IMG/VR virus record: IMGVR_UViG_3300020312_000702 | Coordinates: 1-41,372 of that record | Direction: 5' to 3' (one strand) | From: a virus | DNA: 41,372 nucleotides | Shown: positions 13,764-21,412 of the stretch, piece by piece | Layout: each line of letters starts with the position of its first letter | Position numbering within the stretch: the stretch's first letter is position 1 | Position numbers and translations under genes: made by a program | Notes under the pieces: model-generated | Database searches by the model: none | What the model was told of the DNA's origin: nothing | What the model saw: only the letters and a program-made list of their open reading frames with translations

Positions 13764-13807
13764 AATTTAAAAAATACCTATAAAAAGTATAGCCTTAAAA
13801 ATCTATT

Positions 13808-14401
13808 CTACGCTGGGCTAATTACTGAAATATTAAAAGCAACTACAATCCTGTCTTTATCTCCTTTATATATAGACTGATGATGATTCAAAAATGAAGG
13901 AAATAAAACTAATAAACCATCTTCAGGCTGTACTCTTTTTTGATTAAATGCATCTAAAGATCTTGTACCAAAATCTCGATAAGTCCTTACTGCAGGATTA
14001 AGAAAGACAGTATCTCCACTTCCTTTATCTCCCGCTTGTACAAAATAAATCCCACACCAACTACAACTGTCATGTAGATGAGTCTCATGCACACTATATT
14101 TTGATCCAATATGAAACCAACTTTCATTAAATCTTATATTGTAATAACAAGACTCATCATGTAAATTATTTAAAAATTTTCCCAAAGATTGAGAAATAAA
14201 TCTCATAGTATCTTTAACTATTTTTTCATCGGTATAAAAAAAGTCAAATTTTGATTCTTTTAAATTATTTTTAAGTCGTAAAGCACAATTAGATTCCACT
14301 TCCTCAACATTTTGAGAATATATGTAGGTTTTTAAATCAGGAATTAGATCTGTATTTTTAAAAAAAGCAAATGGAGAAGTAAAATTATGCTGAACTTCCA
14401 T
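13808..14401 (-). CDS. 2OG-Fe(II) oxygenase family protein
   Basis: This 197-residue protein follows the pattern of the phage/cyanobacterial 2OG-Fe(II) oxygenases (2OG-FeII_Oxy_5 type). The core reads WFHIGSKYSVHETHLHDSCSWCGIYF-V (residues 95-121), then GSGDTVFLNP, and the distal motif LLVLFPSFLNHHQSIY with RIVVAFN. Likely iron ligands are in the HLHD stretch (108-111) and His173/174; Arg184 would bind 2-oxoglutarate. Such enzymes hydroxylate proteins or small molecules; cyanophages carry several beside structural genes, where modification of virion proteins is suspected. Here it lies between a tail chaperone and a beta-propeller-like fibre protein, on the same strand. Confidence 0.75.
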   Translation of the reverse strand: MEVQHNFTSPFAFFKNTDLIPDLKTYIYSQNVEEVESNCALRLKNNLKESKFDFFYTDEKIVKDTMRFISQSLGKFLNNLHDESCYYNIRFNESWFHIGSKYSVHETHLHDSCSWCGIYFVQAGDKGSGDTVFLNPAVRTYRDFGTRSLDAFNQKRVQPEDGLLVLFPSFLNHHQSIYKGDKDRIVVAFNISVISPA

Positions 14402-14427
14402 ACATAAATAAAAATTTACTAACTATA

Positions 14428-16074
14428 TTACATAGTTGTAGTGGTAACTGCCGAGGCCATAGTCCAATTATTATCCTTGTTTTCACCATAATTACGATAA
14501 TTGTAAAGATAGTTACTCTGATAATTACCTGCTGAGTTATTCATATCTGCCCAAGTATTACCAAAGTTACCTACACCAAATGAACTAGATGCATATGTAT
14601 AGTTACCAACGGTACCAGTACCACTACCATCAGGAGCTACTTTCATAATCACACCTTGAGGTTGTTGAGCTTGTGTACCAGTACCAGGAGCAGCTTGCGT
14701 CTCATCAACCAAATAACCATAAAGTATCAAACTTCCTAGTTGATTTCTCTTTATCCCATAAAACCGAACCACAGAGTTTGCATTATTACTTGTTTTATAA
14801 AATACGTTTTGCCAAGCAACTGTGCCATTGGCATTGAATTTCATAACAATTCCTTTTTCTCTAGTTGAAGTTGCCTTACTCCACCCGACAACATAAGTAC
14901 AACCGTCATCATCAAGTTCTATTGCTTGAAGACGAAGCTGCTGATTTCCATCCTCTTCACCACTGTTATCTGTGATAACTTTAGTCCATGAAACATTTCC
15001 GTCACCATCCCATTTCATTATCCAACCTTGTTCTTGCGTACCTGCATGATTATTTTGATAGCCGCAAACATAATTGAAACTAGTATCAGCTTTAGTACCC
15101 CCACCCCACATACCTGAATTAGCACCATCAGCAAATGTATTTTTATTTTGTCTCCATCCGTCGTAATTGCCTCCACCTTTTGCTGCTTGTCCAAAAGTTC
15201 CATATCCCCTATTTCTTTGCACATGAATCCTATAACCCATCTGGGGTGTTGAATTAGTTACATTGTTATAACTACTAACTGAATAAATAAAGGGAGCAAC
15301 ATTATCCCATTCATTGTTACTAGGATCATAGGAATTAGAGTTTGGTTCGTAATCTATACCTCTAATAATTGGAGATTGATAATAAGTTGAACCATAGAAA
15401 CTAACCGTTATCAACCTTCTAGTAACAGGATTGTATTGACTACAAGCATTGTTTGAATTCCAAGCACTAGATGGATCAGATGAAAATGCTACTTTTCCAA
15501 TAGCTCTTCCACCAAAATAAAAACAACTAAGTGTTTCATTATTAACACCTCCACCAACACCTCCAGACCACCTAAAGCCTCTTTTCGGTGCAGTCATAGA
15601 AACAGATGTACTTGGTGGACCTTCTGCTGCTCTTAATGAATCTACCCCTTGAATTACTAAGTTTGTATTAGCCCTAGCAAAATGATGTGAATTATCTCTT
15701 CCACCTATTAAAACATATTTTTGTTCTGCGCCTGATTGATAATTTTGATCGGAATATTTCTGAACTATACAACCAGTACCATCTGTATATGTATAGGAAC
15801 CTGCTGTAGCATAATTCATCTGAGATTGTATAGCTCCTTCAGTGTCTAGTCTCAGAAAAATACCTTGGTATCTATAATTGGAACTATCTCGGTAGTAAGA
15901 TCTATTACCAGCTACATAAACATCGTCATTATCATCATCACAACTACCAGTTATACACTTGTATTGTTGTAAGGCATAATTACCAGTTTGTGATCCATAA
16001 TTTAACCTATTAAACCAATAAAAATCTCCTGCACTGCCACCCATTCCTAACAGAATTTGTTGTATAGCTGCCAT
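14428..16074 (-). CDS. Beta-propeller-like virion/fibre protein
   Basis: This 548-residue protein begins MAAIQQILLGMGGSAGDFYW and then contains blades of the form (V/T)YV(A/V)G---------GI-(L/M)KF(N/D)--G-(V/I)-W (for example DDVYVAGNRS, YVLIGGRDNSH, CTYVVGWSKATS with GIVMKFNANGTVAWQ). This is the SBBP or delta-60 type repeat pattern and would fold as a propeller. The remainder is Asn/Tyr/Ser-rich. The type is found in tail-associated proteins of marine phages, where a propeller can bind surface glycans. The C terminus (NYRNYGENKDNNW) is low in complexity. It lies in the same late operon as the fibre genes on both sides. Confidence 0.65.
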   Translation of the reverse strand: MAAIQQILLGMGGSAGDFYWFNRLNYGSQTGNYALQQYKCITGSCDDDNDDVYVAGNRSYYRDSSNYRYQGIFLRLDTEGAIQSQMNYATAGSYTYTDGTGCIVQKYSDQNYQSGAEQKYVLIGGRDNSHHFARANTNLVIQGVDSLRAAEGPPSTSVSMTAPKRGFRWSGGVGGGVNNETLSCFYFGGRAIGKVAFSSDPSSAWNSNNACSQYNPVTRRLITVSFYGSTYYQSPIIRGIDYEPNSNSYDPSNNEWDNVAPFIYSVSSYNNVTNSTPQMGYRIHVQRNRGYGTFGQAAKGGGNYDGWRQNKNTFADGANSGMWGGGTKADTSFNYVCGYQNNHAGTQEQGWIMKWDGDGNVSWTKVITDNSGEEDGNQQLRLQAIELDDDGCTYVVGWSKATSTREKGIVMKFNANGTVAWQNVFYKTSNNANSVVRFYGIKRNQLGSLILYGYLVDETQAAPGTGTQAQQPQGVIMKVAPDGSGTGTVGNYTYASSSFGVGNFGNTWADMNNSAGNYQSNYLYNYRNYGENKDNNWTMASAVTTTTM

Positions 16075-16115
16075 TTAGATAACCTCCTTAGTTATAAAGT
16101 AGATGTAATGGCGCA

Positions 16116-17825
16116 TTATGACAACCCTGCACCTGAAATGTAAGCAACACTACTAGACGAGAACCATATAGTAGCCATACCTCTTGTAGCTAAAGTTCTA
16201 TTCGCACTACTACCATCGGAAGCTAAATACATAGTGCTTATTCCTTTAGATATAGTTATATCACTACCACTATTATTTATAATCGTCACAGCATCACCTG
16301 AACTAAAGACACCATTTGGAACAGTTACGGTACTTGTAGCTAAAATAGCTTTACCTACATCTGAAGCAGCTAATGTGACAGAACTAACTGATCTTTGAGG
16401 TATCTGACGTAATTCACCAATACTGTCTGATACCATTCCAGGGAACGTTGTATTTCCAGAACTATTTAAGATTATGTTTCCTCCAAGTCCTGAAAACTTC
16501 ATTTCATTACTTGCATGGCTATATTCAATAAAACCTCTTCCAGTATCAGCAACATCGCCAAAGCGTATTTGTTGAACAGCATCATTAGGACTTAAAAATT
16601 GTAAAGCTGTTGTTCCACTATTTTCTATAGTTACAGTGCTATTTGTACCAGCAGAAACACTCCCAGCAGAACCAGCATGAATATGTAGGCGACTATTTGT
16701 GTCTGGTGCTATACCTATTCCGACTCTTCCATTTCTATCGATTCTCATCGCTTCCGTTGATGTAGATGCTCCGTCGTCTGTTGTACTGAAAGTCAGAGCA
16801 CCAGGAGTATCATTTGAACCAGGAGTTCCGTCTATTTCTGCACCAATTTGCGCAACTTGTTCATAATCACTACCATCAGATGCCCACCAGAAAATATTTC
16901 CAACTCCGTCATTATCATTAACTATTGTATGGCTGCCTTTAGTTGTATTTCTTGATTTAGTGAGATGTAGTGAAGGAGCACCAGCATCATTACTAAATCT
17001 ACCAATTATTGTAGATGAACCATGAGCATCGGTACCCATAACTTGAAGGTTAGAGTTATAAGTACTTGTATCAACCGTTGCCGTATGTCCTACCAACAGT
17101 CTTTGTGAGCTATCTATTGTTATGGCTGTGCTACGGCTATTATTTGCACCAGTATTAAACTTTAATGTGTGAACAGCAATATGACCTATACCATTAGTAT
17201 CTGCACCTAGACACATTTGAGTCCCAGTATCAGCCCAACTATCCGAAAGTCTTAGTGTATCTGGTATATCAACGCCCGTGCTCGTCGTCTCAAATTTTTT
17301 GACGTTATTGTGATATAACTCTACTGAACCGTTTGAATTTAAATTAAGAGCTGATTCATTAGTAGCTACTTTAAAAGCTATATTTGCAACAGATTCAATA
17401 AAGAAATTACCTGACCCTTGAAGATGTTTAATGAAACTATGTTGACCATTATGATATACCTCTAAATCTGCTCCAGTTCCTAAAGTAGCTTTAGCATTAT
17501 CAGCAAATTCAAGAGCGTTATCTGACTTATCAAAAACAATATTTGCAGAATCGCCCGTAAATGTGACATCTCCTGTGAACGAGCCACCAGCAAGAGGCAT
17601 TTTGGTACTATCAGTCGTACTATCAGCTACCCATCCAAGATTACCAGAACCATCAGTTTTAAGGAGATAATTTGCAGTACCATCAGCTGCTGGCAGTGTC
17701 CAAACAAGACTACTAGAAACAGTAGCTGGAGCCTTAAAGCCTACGTAATGTGAGGAGTTAGCATCACCTAGACGTATATCACCTTGATGCCGTGTTTGTA
17801 ATAATTCAGCTTTAGTCTGTGTCAT
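16116..17825 (-). CDS. Tail fibre protein with VELYHNN repeat
   Basis: This 569-residue fibre protein shares with 10569 the SHYVGF-APATVSSSLVWTLPAADG module near its N terminus (residues about 25-48), a GAD-LEVYHNG-HS-IK module and one SVELYHNNVKKFET unit. The segment AMRIDRNGRVGIGI (about residue 360) is the common phage fibre motif that precedes trimeric beta-helix regions. The C-terminal 100 residues are strand-rich with FSSGDAVTIINNSGSDITI, which resembles collars of fibre tips. No peptidase/chaperone tail of the S74 type is visible. It is probably part of the same tail spike set as 14428 and 10569. Confidence 0.75.
   Translation of the reverse strand: MTQTKAELLQTRHQGDIRLGDANSSHYVGFKAPATVSSSLVWTLPAADGTANYLLKTDGSGNLGWVADSTTDSTKMPLAGGSFTGDVTFTGDSANIVFDKSDNALEFADNAKATLGTGADLEVYHNGQHSFIKHLQGSGNFFIESVANIAFKVATNESALNLNSNGSVELYHNNVKKFETTSTGVDIPDTLRLSDSWADTGTQMCLGADTNGIGHIAVHTLKFNTGANNSRSTAITIDSSQRLLVGHTATVDTSTYNSNLQVMGTDAHGSSTIIGRFSNDAGAPSLHLTKSRNTTKGSHTIVNDNDGVGNIFWWASDGSDYEQVAQIGAEIDGTPGSNDTPGALTFSTTDDGASTSTEAMRIDRNGRVGIGIAPDTNSRLHIHAGSAGSVSAGTNSTVTIENSGTTALQFLSPNDAVQQIRFGDVADTGRGFIEYSHASNEMKFSGLGGNIILNSSGNTTFPGMVSDSIGELRQIPQRSVSSVTLAASDVGKAILATSTVTVPNGVFSSGDAVTIINNSGSDITISKGISTMYLASDGSSANRTLATRGMATIWFSSSSVAYISGAGLS
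17281..17333 (-). repeat. Fibre DNA repeat, copy B
   Basis: It encodes SVELYHNNVKKFET and is near-identical to copy A over most of its length. Confidence 0.6.
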
Positions 17826-17881
17826 CTACTCTTCTAAACTTAGCGCTTTATATATAATTTTACGCTCTAAAAACCTACTAC

Positions 17882-18097
17882 CTAAAAGACCTCTCTTCTT
17901 TCTGTATACCAAGGATCTTCTATAGAACTATCTCCTGCCTCATACTCCACATGCTCACCACTAGTAGGTATGCCTGTTCCACTTTGCATAAAAGAAGAAC
18001 TACCACTACTACGAGATTGCCATTGATTAGCTAAATCCCTAGCATTTTTCCAATTACCTCCGTTTGCCATTACAGCTGGAAAATCAGTATCTCCCAT
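17882..18097 (-). CDS. Small Ser-rich hypothetical protein
   Basis: This 71-residue protein is unrecognised. It has a possible short helix (NWKNARDLANQWQ) and a Ser/Gly-rich disordered middle. Its ATG overlaps the stop of the gene upstream (shared base 18097), and the same is true of the pair at 18327; the three form a coupled set, 18728 to 17882. A minor virion or internal protein is likely from the company it keeps, but not shown. Confidence 0.55.
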   Translation of the reverse strand: MGDTDFPAVMANGGNWKNARDLANQWQSRSSGSSSFMQSGTGIPTSGEHVEYEAGDSSIEDPWYTERREVF

Positions 18098-18327
18098 TAT
18101 GCACCTATACGACTCAAAAAGTCGTCAACACGTCCACTAACACCTGGCTCCTGTGAAGCAGCATTCATGGGATTAGTTTTTTCAGCAGCTTTTATATTGG
18201 CTTCAGCATATGGAGCACTTACAGCTTGTCCTTGTGTTGCATATCCACCAGGTAACCCTTCTTGACGACGAGGATCGCCAAGATCTGCCATATCTAAACC
18301 TGCTGGATCAAATCCTGGTCCACCCAT
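18097..18327 (-). CDS. Small Pro/Gly/Ala-rich hypothetical protein
   Basis: This 76-residue protein begins MGGPGFDPAGLDMADLGDPR and ends SGRVDDFLSRIGA; the composition suggests a disordered linker with one amphipathic helix at the C terminus. It is unrecognised. It is coupled to both neighbours by one-base overlaps. With 18327 and 17882 it resembles sets of small disordered proteins seen beside internal virion or tail proteins in other phages, but this comparison is loose. Confidence 0.55.
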   Translation of the reverse strand: MGGPGFDPAGLDMADLGDPRRQEGLPGGYATQGQAVSAPYAEANIKAAEKTNPMNAASQEPGVSGRVDDFLSRIGA

Positions 18328-18728
18328 TAGAAAAACCTCTCAAATTCTTTGTTGTAGTTACGACCTTGATCTCTCTTCCATTGCTCATGCTTTAATTTCT
18401 GCTGCCATAACTGATCATTAGTAAAAGCACCTGATTGCTGTGCTGGACTATTAGCTGTATCTGCTATCCAATCTGATTGAACAGATTTTTCAGAAGGACC
18501 AAAAATAGCAGATCCTATATTAGAACCTAACTTAGCTAATCCAGGTATACCAGCAAGAAAACTAATTCCAGGATTCGTAGCAACAGCAGCAGCAGGAACC
18601 GCTGTCGAAAAAGCATTTAAAAAATCAAAACCTTTATTTTCCTCAGCTTTCTTTGCTTTTTCTCGCTCATTTAAAGCATACATAGCGAGGCCACCTGCCA
18701 TTAGTGGCAAAACTGGTATCTTAGCCAT
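18327..18728 (-). CDS. Hypothetical protein with N-terminal hydrophobic segments
   Basis: This 133-residue protein starts with a short hydrophobic stretch (residues 4-18, IPVLPLMAGGLAMYAL), a charged linker, then an Ala/Gly/Ile-rich region (about 39-75, AFSTAVPAAAVATNPGISFLAGIPGLAKLG in two parts) that could insert in a membrane or form a glycine-rich internal core. The C-terminal 35 residues are a charged amphipathic helix (LWQQKLKHEQWKRDQGR). It has some likeness in style to 178-531. An ejected virion protein that helps DNA cross the membrane would fit the composition. It is the first gene of the minus-strand late block and faces the repeat region at 18942-19334. Confidence 0.55.
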   Translation of the reverse strand: MAKIPVLPLMAGGLAMYALNEREKAKKAEENKGFDFLNAFSTAVPAAAVATNPGISFLAGIPGLAKLGSNIGSAIFGPSEKSVQSDWIADTANSPAQQSGAFTNDQLWQQKLKHEQWKRDQGRNYNKEFERFF

Positions 18729-18776
18729 TTTTATTACTGTTTTTATAATATTAACATCGACAAATTAGTTACTAAA

Positions 18777-18941
18777 GTGACAACTTTCCCACATGGGACA
18801 ACGATTGAGACTCTAAATGACCGTGGTCATGTCTTTCATCGTGTTTGTGCTCCAGGAGGGGGTGTCTGTCGTTACGCCGATAACGAAGATATTGCTCAAG
18901 ATTTTGCAAATATCTACGAAGAATATTTTAAGCACAAGTAG
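18777..18941 (+). CDS. Small Gly/His/Cys protein with GTG start
   Basis: This 54-residue ORF begins with GTG at 18777 (in-frame ATT at 18750 would extend it by nine codons) and ends with TAG at 18939-18941. The protein is not low in complexity: HGTTIETLNDRGHVFHRVCA, then PGGGVCRYADNEDIAQDF and a helical end EEYFKHK. Two Cys, four His and a Gly-rich turn suggest a small metal-binding or ligand-binding module. No Shine-Dalgarno is seen. Its stop codon abuts the first GGTTAGGTA repeat. If real, it would be a small regulator or a peptide under control of the repeat region. Confidence 0.4.
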   Translation: MTTFPHGTTIETLNDRGHVFHRVCAPGGGVCRYADNEDIAQDFANIYEEYFKHK

Positions 18942-18989
18942 GGTTAGGTACTTGGGTGTAACATTTTATTTGACAGTCACATACCTACC
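18942..18989. repeat. Imperfect palindromic repeat, copy 1
   Basis: GGTTAGGTA (18942-18950) and TACCTACC (18982-18989) flank a spacer that includes TTGGGTGTAA and ACAGTCACA. The left half differs from copy 2 (19171-19212) at a single base over 20 bp, and 15 bp of the right half (18973-18987) are identical to copy 2. Confidence 0.7.
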
Positions 18990-19334
18990 CCTACAACCTA
19001 AATTCTAAAAAATTCTAGTAAAAATACTCAAGATCACCTTTAAAAACAGGTAGGGGTAACGCCTTTTGAAACTACATTTTTCTTGAAACTCTTTTTATAG
19101 TAATGGATTAAGAGTGAACACCCAAAACCTGAAAAAAAATGGCCTTTTTCTTTAGGTACGTATAGGCGAGGGTTAGGTACATGGGTGTAATATTACAGTC
19201 ACATACCTAACCTCCAGTTCTCTAAAAGTAAATAAAAGAGGCAAAAAAAATCGGTATTTGGGTGTTGACTCATTGCCATTGCACCGCAAGAGGTTTAAGG
19301 TAATAGTCTCTGAACCCATACTGAAAAGACAAAT
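18990..19334. promoter_or_regulatory. Gene-free intergenic region with repeated GGGTGT motifs
   Basis: No convincing ORF. The 13-mer GGTA(C/T)(T/A)TGGGTGT occurs at 18947-18959, 19176-19188 and 19253-19265 in one orientation, and a close inverted copy (ACACCCAAAACC) at 19118-19129. TTGAAACT is repeated at 19066 and 19083. A TTGACT at 19265-19270 overlaps the third 13-mer but no good -10 follows. The layout is that of an operator cluster or an iteron-type origin for the divergent genes at 18728 and 19335. Confidence 0.5.
19171..19212. repeat. 42-bp palindrome, copy 2
   Basis: An imperfect palindrome in which 17 of 21 positions pair. Outer arms GGTTAGGTA and TACCTAACC are perfect; the centre is AATATT. 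It is the best-formed member of the repeat set. Confidence 0.75.
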
Positions 19335-20441
19335 ATGGATACTTTTCTCTATGAAGAGCTAACGGCTACAGATAAGGTTTTATTTGCTAAAGCTTTTCAA
19401 ATAGCCATCCAGATATGGGGTAAAAACAACTGTTGGTGTATGAAAAAAGCCAGTAATAATATTTTTCAGGGTTTTACAACAAGTAAAAAGGTCAGGCTTT
19501 CTTATAGAGGAAGAGATGCACGTCCTTTATTACTTTCAATGGCTGGATATAATAGTGATTCAACTAATAACGTTATTGTTCGACGTGCATGTTGTAATTC
19601 TCCATACTGTTTAAATCCTTCTCATTATTATTGGGGAAGCAGACAAGATGTCGCTTATGAAAATATAAAAAGGAACAAAATAACACTAAATAAAGACTTA
19701 ATAACTAAGTTGAGAAAGGAAAATACAGCGGGTCTTAATAGTAATAAACTTTCAAAAAAATATAAACTTCCCTATCACACAGTTAGAAGAATTTGTAATA
19801 ACGAAATATATGAATCAGTCGAAAATGAAAAAGAAAACAATGAAATTTGGCAAAATATAGAGTCTATTTGTGAAAGATTAATAATGGACTATCCTGAAGA
19901 AGCAAAGGATTTTAATTTAAAATATTACGTGACTAAAGAACTCGAATGCCCTTGGCATCAAAAAGGTACAAAAACCCATAAAGGTAATTTCGGTTTAATG
20001 GGGGAATGTCTTGACTGTATGAAGGAAATAAAAAATGGAAGAGCTGCTGTAGATGTTAGAAATTTTGATTTTCGTTGGTATTGGCAGGTAAAAAGCTTTT
20101 GGGACAAGGTTGATATAAAAGGTGATGATGAATGTTGGTCTTGGCTAGGACCTACAAAGAAGAACGGATCAGAGTCTGTTGCATACTTTCCTTCCCCTTT
20201 CCACGCATCAAATACGCAATCAGCCCCAAGGGTGGCATTTTGGCTTAGTAGAGGCTATACAGGTAAATACAGAGTCTTTACAAAGAAAACATGTAAACCC
20301 TTCTGTTGTAATCCTCTGCACCTTACAATTAAGGACTTAAAGGATTGCGATCCACCTACAAAGCTACAATGCATCAAAGTAACTCATGACAACATCATCG
20401 AACATTACAAAAAGAGAGAAGGTAACACTCAAAAAGAGTGA
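19335..20441 (+). CDS. Double HNH-like zinc-loop protein with central HTH, nuclease-dead candidate
   Basis: This 368-residue protein contains two zinc-loop segments of the His-Me finger (HNH homing endonuclease) type: CCNSPYCLNPSHYYWGSRQD (residues 86-105) followed by Asn110, and CKPFCCNPLHLTIKDLKD (320-337), the second preceded by ECWSWLGPTKKNG and APRVAFWLSRG, as in phage HNH proteins. Between them are a helix-turn-helix (about 118-158, LSKKYKLPYHTVRRI) and a Cys4-type finger (Cys205/His208, Cys225/Cys228). In active relatives a catalytic His lies two residues before the first Cys of the loop; here these positions are Ala85 or Arg84 and Lys318. It therefore looks like a DNA-binding protein derived from an endonuclease. 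It faces the palindromic repeats just upstream, which could be its sites. RBS AAAAGAC is weak. Confidence 0.65.
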   Translation: MDTFLYEELTATDKVLFAKAFQIAIQIWGKNNCWCMKKASNNIFQGFTTSKKVRLSYRGRDARPLLLSMAGYNSDSTNNVIVRRACCNSPYCLNPSHYYWGSRQDVAYENIKRNKITLNKDLITKLRKENTAGLNSNKLSKKYKLPYHTVRRICNNEIYESVENEKENNEIWQNIESICERLIMDYPEEAKDFNLKYYVTKELECPWHQKGTKTHKGNFGLMGECLDCMKEIKNGRAAVDVRNFDFRWYWQVKSFWDKVDIKGDDECWSWLGPTKKNGSESVAYFPSPFHASNTQSAPRVAFWLSRGYTGKYRVFTKKTCKPFCCNPLHLTIKDLKDCDPPTKLQCIKVTHDNIIEHYKKREGNTQKE

Positions 20442-20736
20442 AGTTATACCAAGTAATTTTCATTTAGAAGAAAAACAGTATGCCCCAATGGTAGTTATTG
20501 GCGGAGAATCAACATTTGGTGCATGGTGTGATACAAAAGAAGAAGCAGCTGCAAGATTAAATCATTTAGAAATTGCCACTGATTATCACAATTACTCCAC
20601 AAAACAAGAAGAAGGTGTATATCCTGAACGGAGTAGAATAATGGAAGAACTATATAATAAATCAGGAAGAACTAATAGTATCTTTACTGGTTTAGCCGAG
20701 GAGTATGTCGAGGTTTCTAACAACAATTCCAAGTAA
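20386..20736 (+). CDS. Hypothetical protein overlapping both neighbours
   Basis: This 116-residue ORF begins inside the last 56 bases of the HNH-like gene and ends 32 bases inside the next gene. The segment YAPMVVIGGESTFGAWCDTKEEAAARL (about residues 32-58) looks like a small beta-alpha fold, the rest is charged and helical. The frame contains no later ATG before the conserved-looking part, so a start within the overlap is needed unless an alternative codon is used. The protein's residues 5-11 (SNITKRE) are the same as residues 6-12 of the protein at 22614, probably by chance. No family is recognised. Confidence 0.5.
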   Translation: MTTSSNITKREKVTLKKSEVIPSNFHLEEKQYAPMVVIGGESTFGAWCDTKEEAAARLNHLEIATDYHNYSTKQEEGVYPERSRIMEELYNKSGRTNSIFTGLAEEYVEVSNNNSK

Positions 20737-21382
20737 TTCTGGTTTCTATAACTTAGGAACCGTTGAATCATATCCAACAGGAGGTTCAGGACCAACAGCT
20801 TATGGTCCTACCTCCTATTTTGGTTCTGATCCACTACCAGAAACATCTGGAGATAGTATTTATAATCCAATCGATCTTGGAATATTATCTGATATTTTTA
20901 AAACAATTACAATTAGTAACTCTCATGGAGGTCTATCCCGTAGACAAACAACTTTCTATAGTTTTGAATTAACGAAACGGAGATCAGTACAATTTACACA
21001 GAATTACAGTCAATTCTCTTATGAAAAGAATACAAATAAAAACACACTTTTAGCTTTTTATGAAATTTTTGAAAAAACTAGAAGAGAAGAGTTACCTATA
21101 AATGATCTTGGATATGTAGCAAAAGAATCAGGAATAGACTATTTAGATGCAGAAGGTGAACTACCAAATATTGATTATCCAAACCTTGCACTAGAACCTG
21201 GAAAATATTTATTTTTAATTACAAATGATATTCGTTATTTAGAAACTACTTATTCAATTGATTTAAATGTAAATAGCCTTGATTGGAGGTTTGTAAAAGA
21301 GGCTATCGATGAAACCGTTGACTTTAGTAAAGTAACTGAAGGCGTTTCAGGAAGTATAGATTTTGGTACTATAGCTAGTTAA
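20705..21382 (+). CDS. Beta-sandwich-like protein (PPC-like fold suspected)
   Basis: This 225-residue protein has a Gly/Ser/Pro/Tyr-rich N terminus (residues 8-50) and a body with the order of a bacterial pre-peptidase C-terminal (PPC) type beta-sandwich: TFYSFELTKRRSVQFT (about 84-99), a loop, TLLAFYEIFE, then LALEPGKYLFLITND (about 164-178) and TTYSIDLNV. The second strand motif, L-PG-Y-L-ITND, is the most typical. Such domains bind surfaces or mediate protein contacts. It has no signal peptide. A virion decoration or adhesion protein is my best guess. It is on the plus strand, unlike most structural genes here, with the regulator upstream. Confidence 0.45.
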   Translation: MSRFLTTIPSNSGFYNLGTVESYPTGGSGPTAYGPTSYFGSDPLPETSGDSIYNPIDLGILSDIFKTITISNSHGGLSRRQTTFYSFELTKRRSVQFTQNYSQFSYEKNTNKNTLLAFYEIFEKTRREELPINDLGYVAKESGIDYLDAEGELPNIDYPNLALEPGKYLFLITNDIRYLETTYSIDLNVNSLDWRFVKEAIDETVDFSKVTEGVSGSIDFGTIAS

Positions 21383-21411
21383 TAAGGTTATAAATATTGG
21401 TTAATAAGGTT
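21378..21411 (+). repeat. 12-bp direct repeat around a convergent gene end
   Basis: GTTAATAAGGTT occurs at 21378-21389 and 21400-21411. The first copy contains the tandem TAA TAA stops of the plus-strand gene. It may be a trace of a slippage duplication or a small target-site event. Confidence 0.45.
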
Positions 21412-21412
21412 C

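Noticed and set aside
21389-21396. TATAAATA on the plus strand as a late promoter
   Set aside because: It lies between two convergent genes with no downstream start codon in a useful place.
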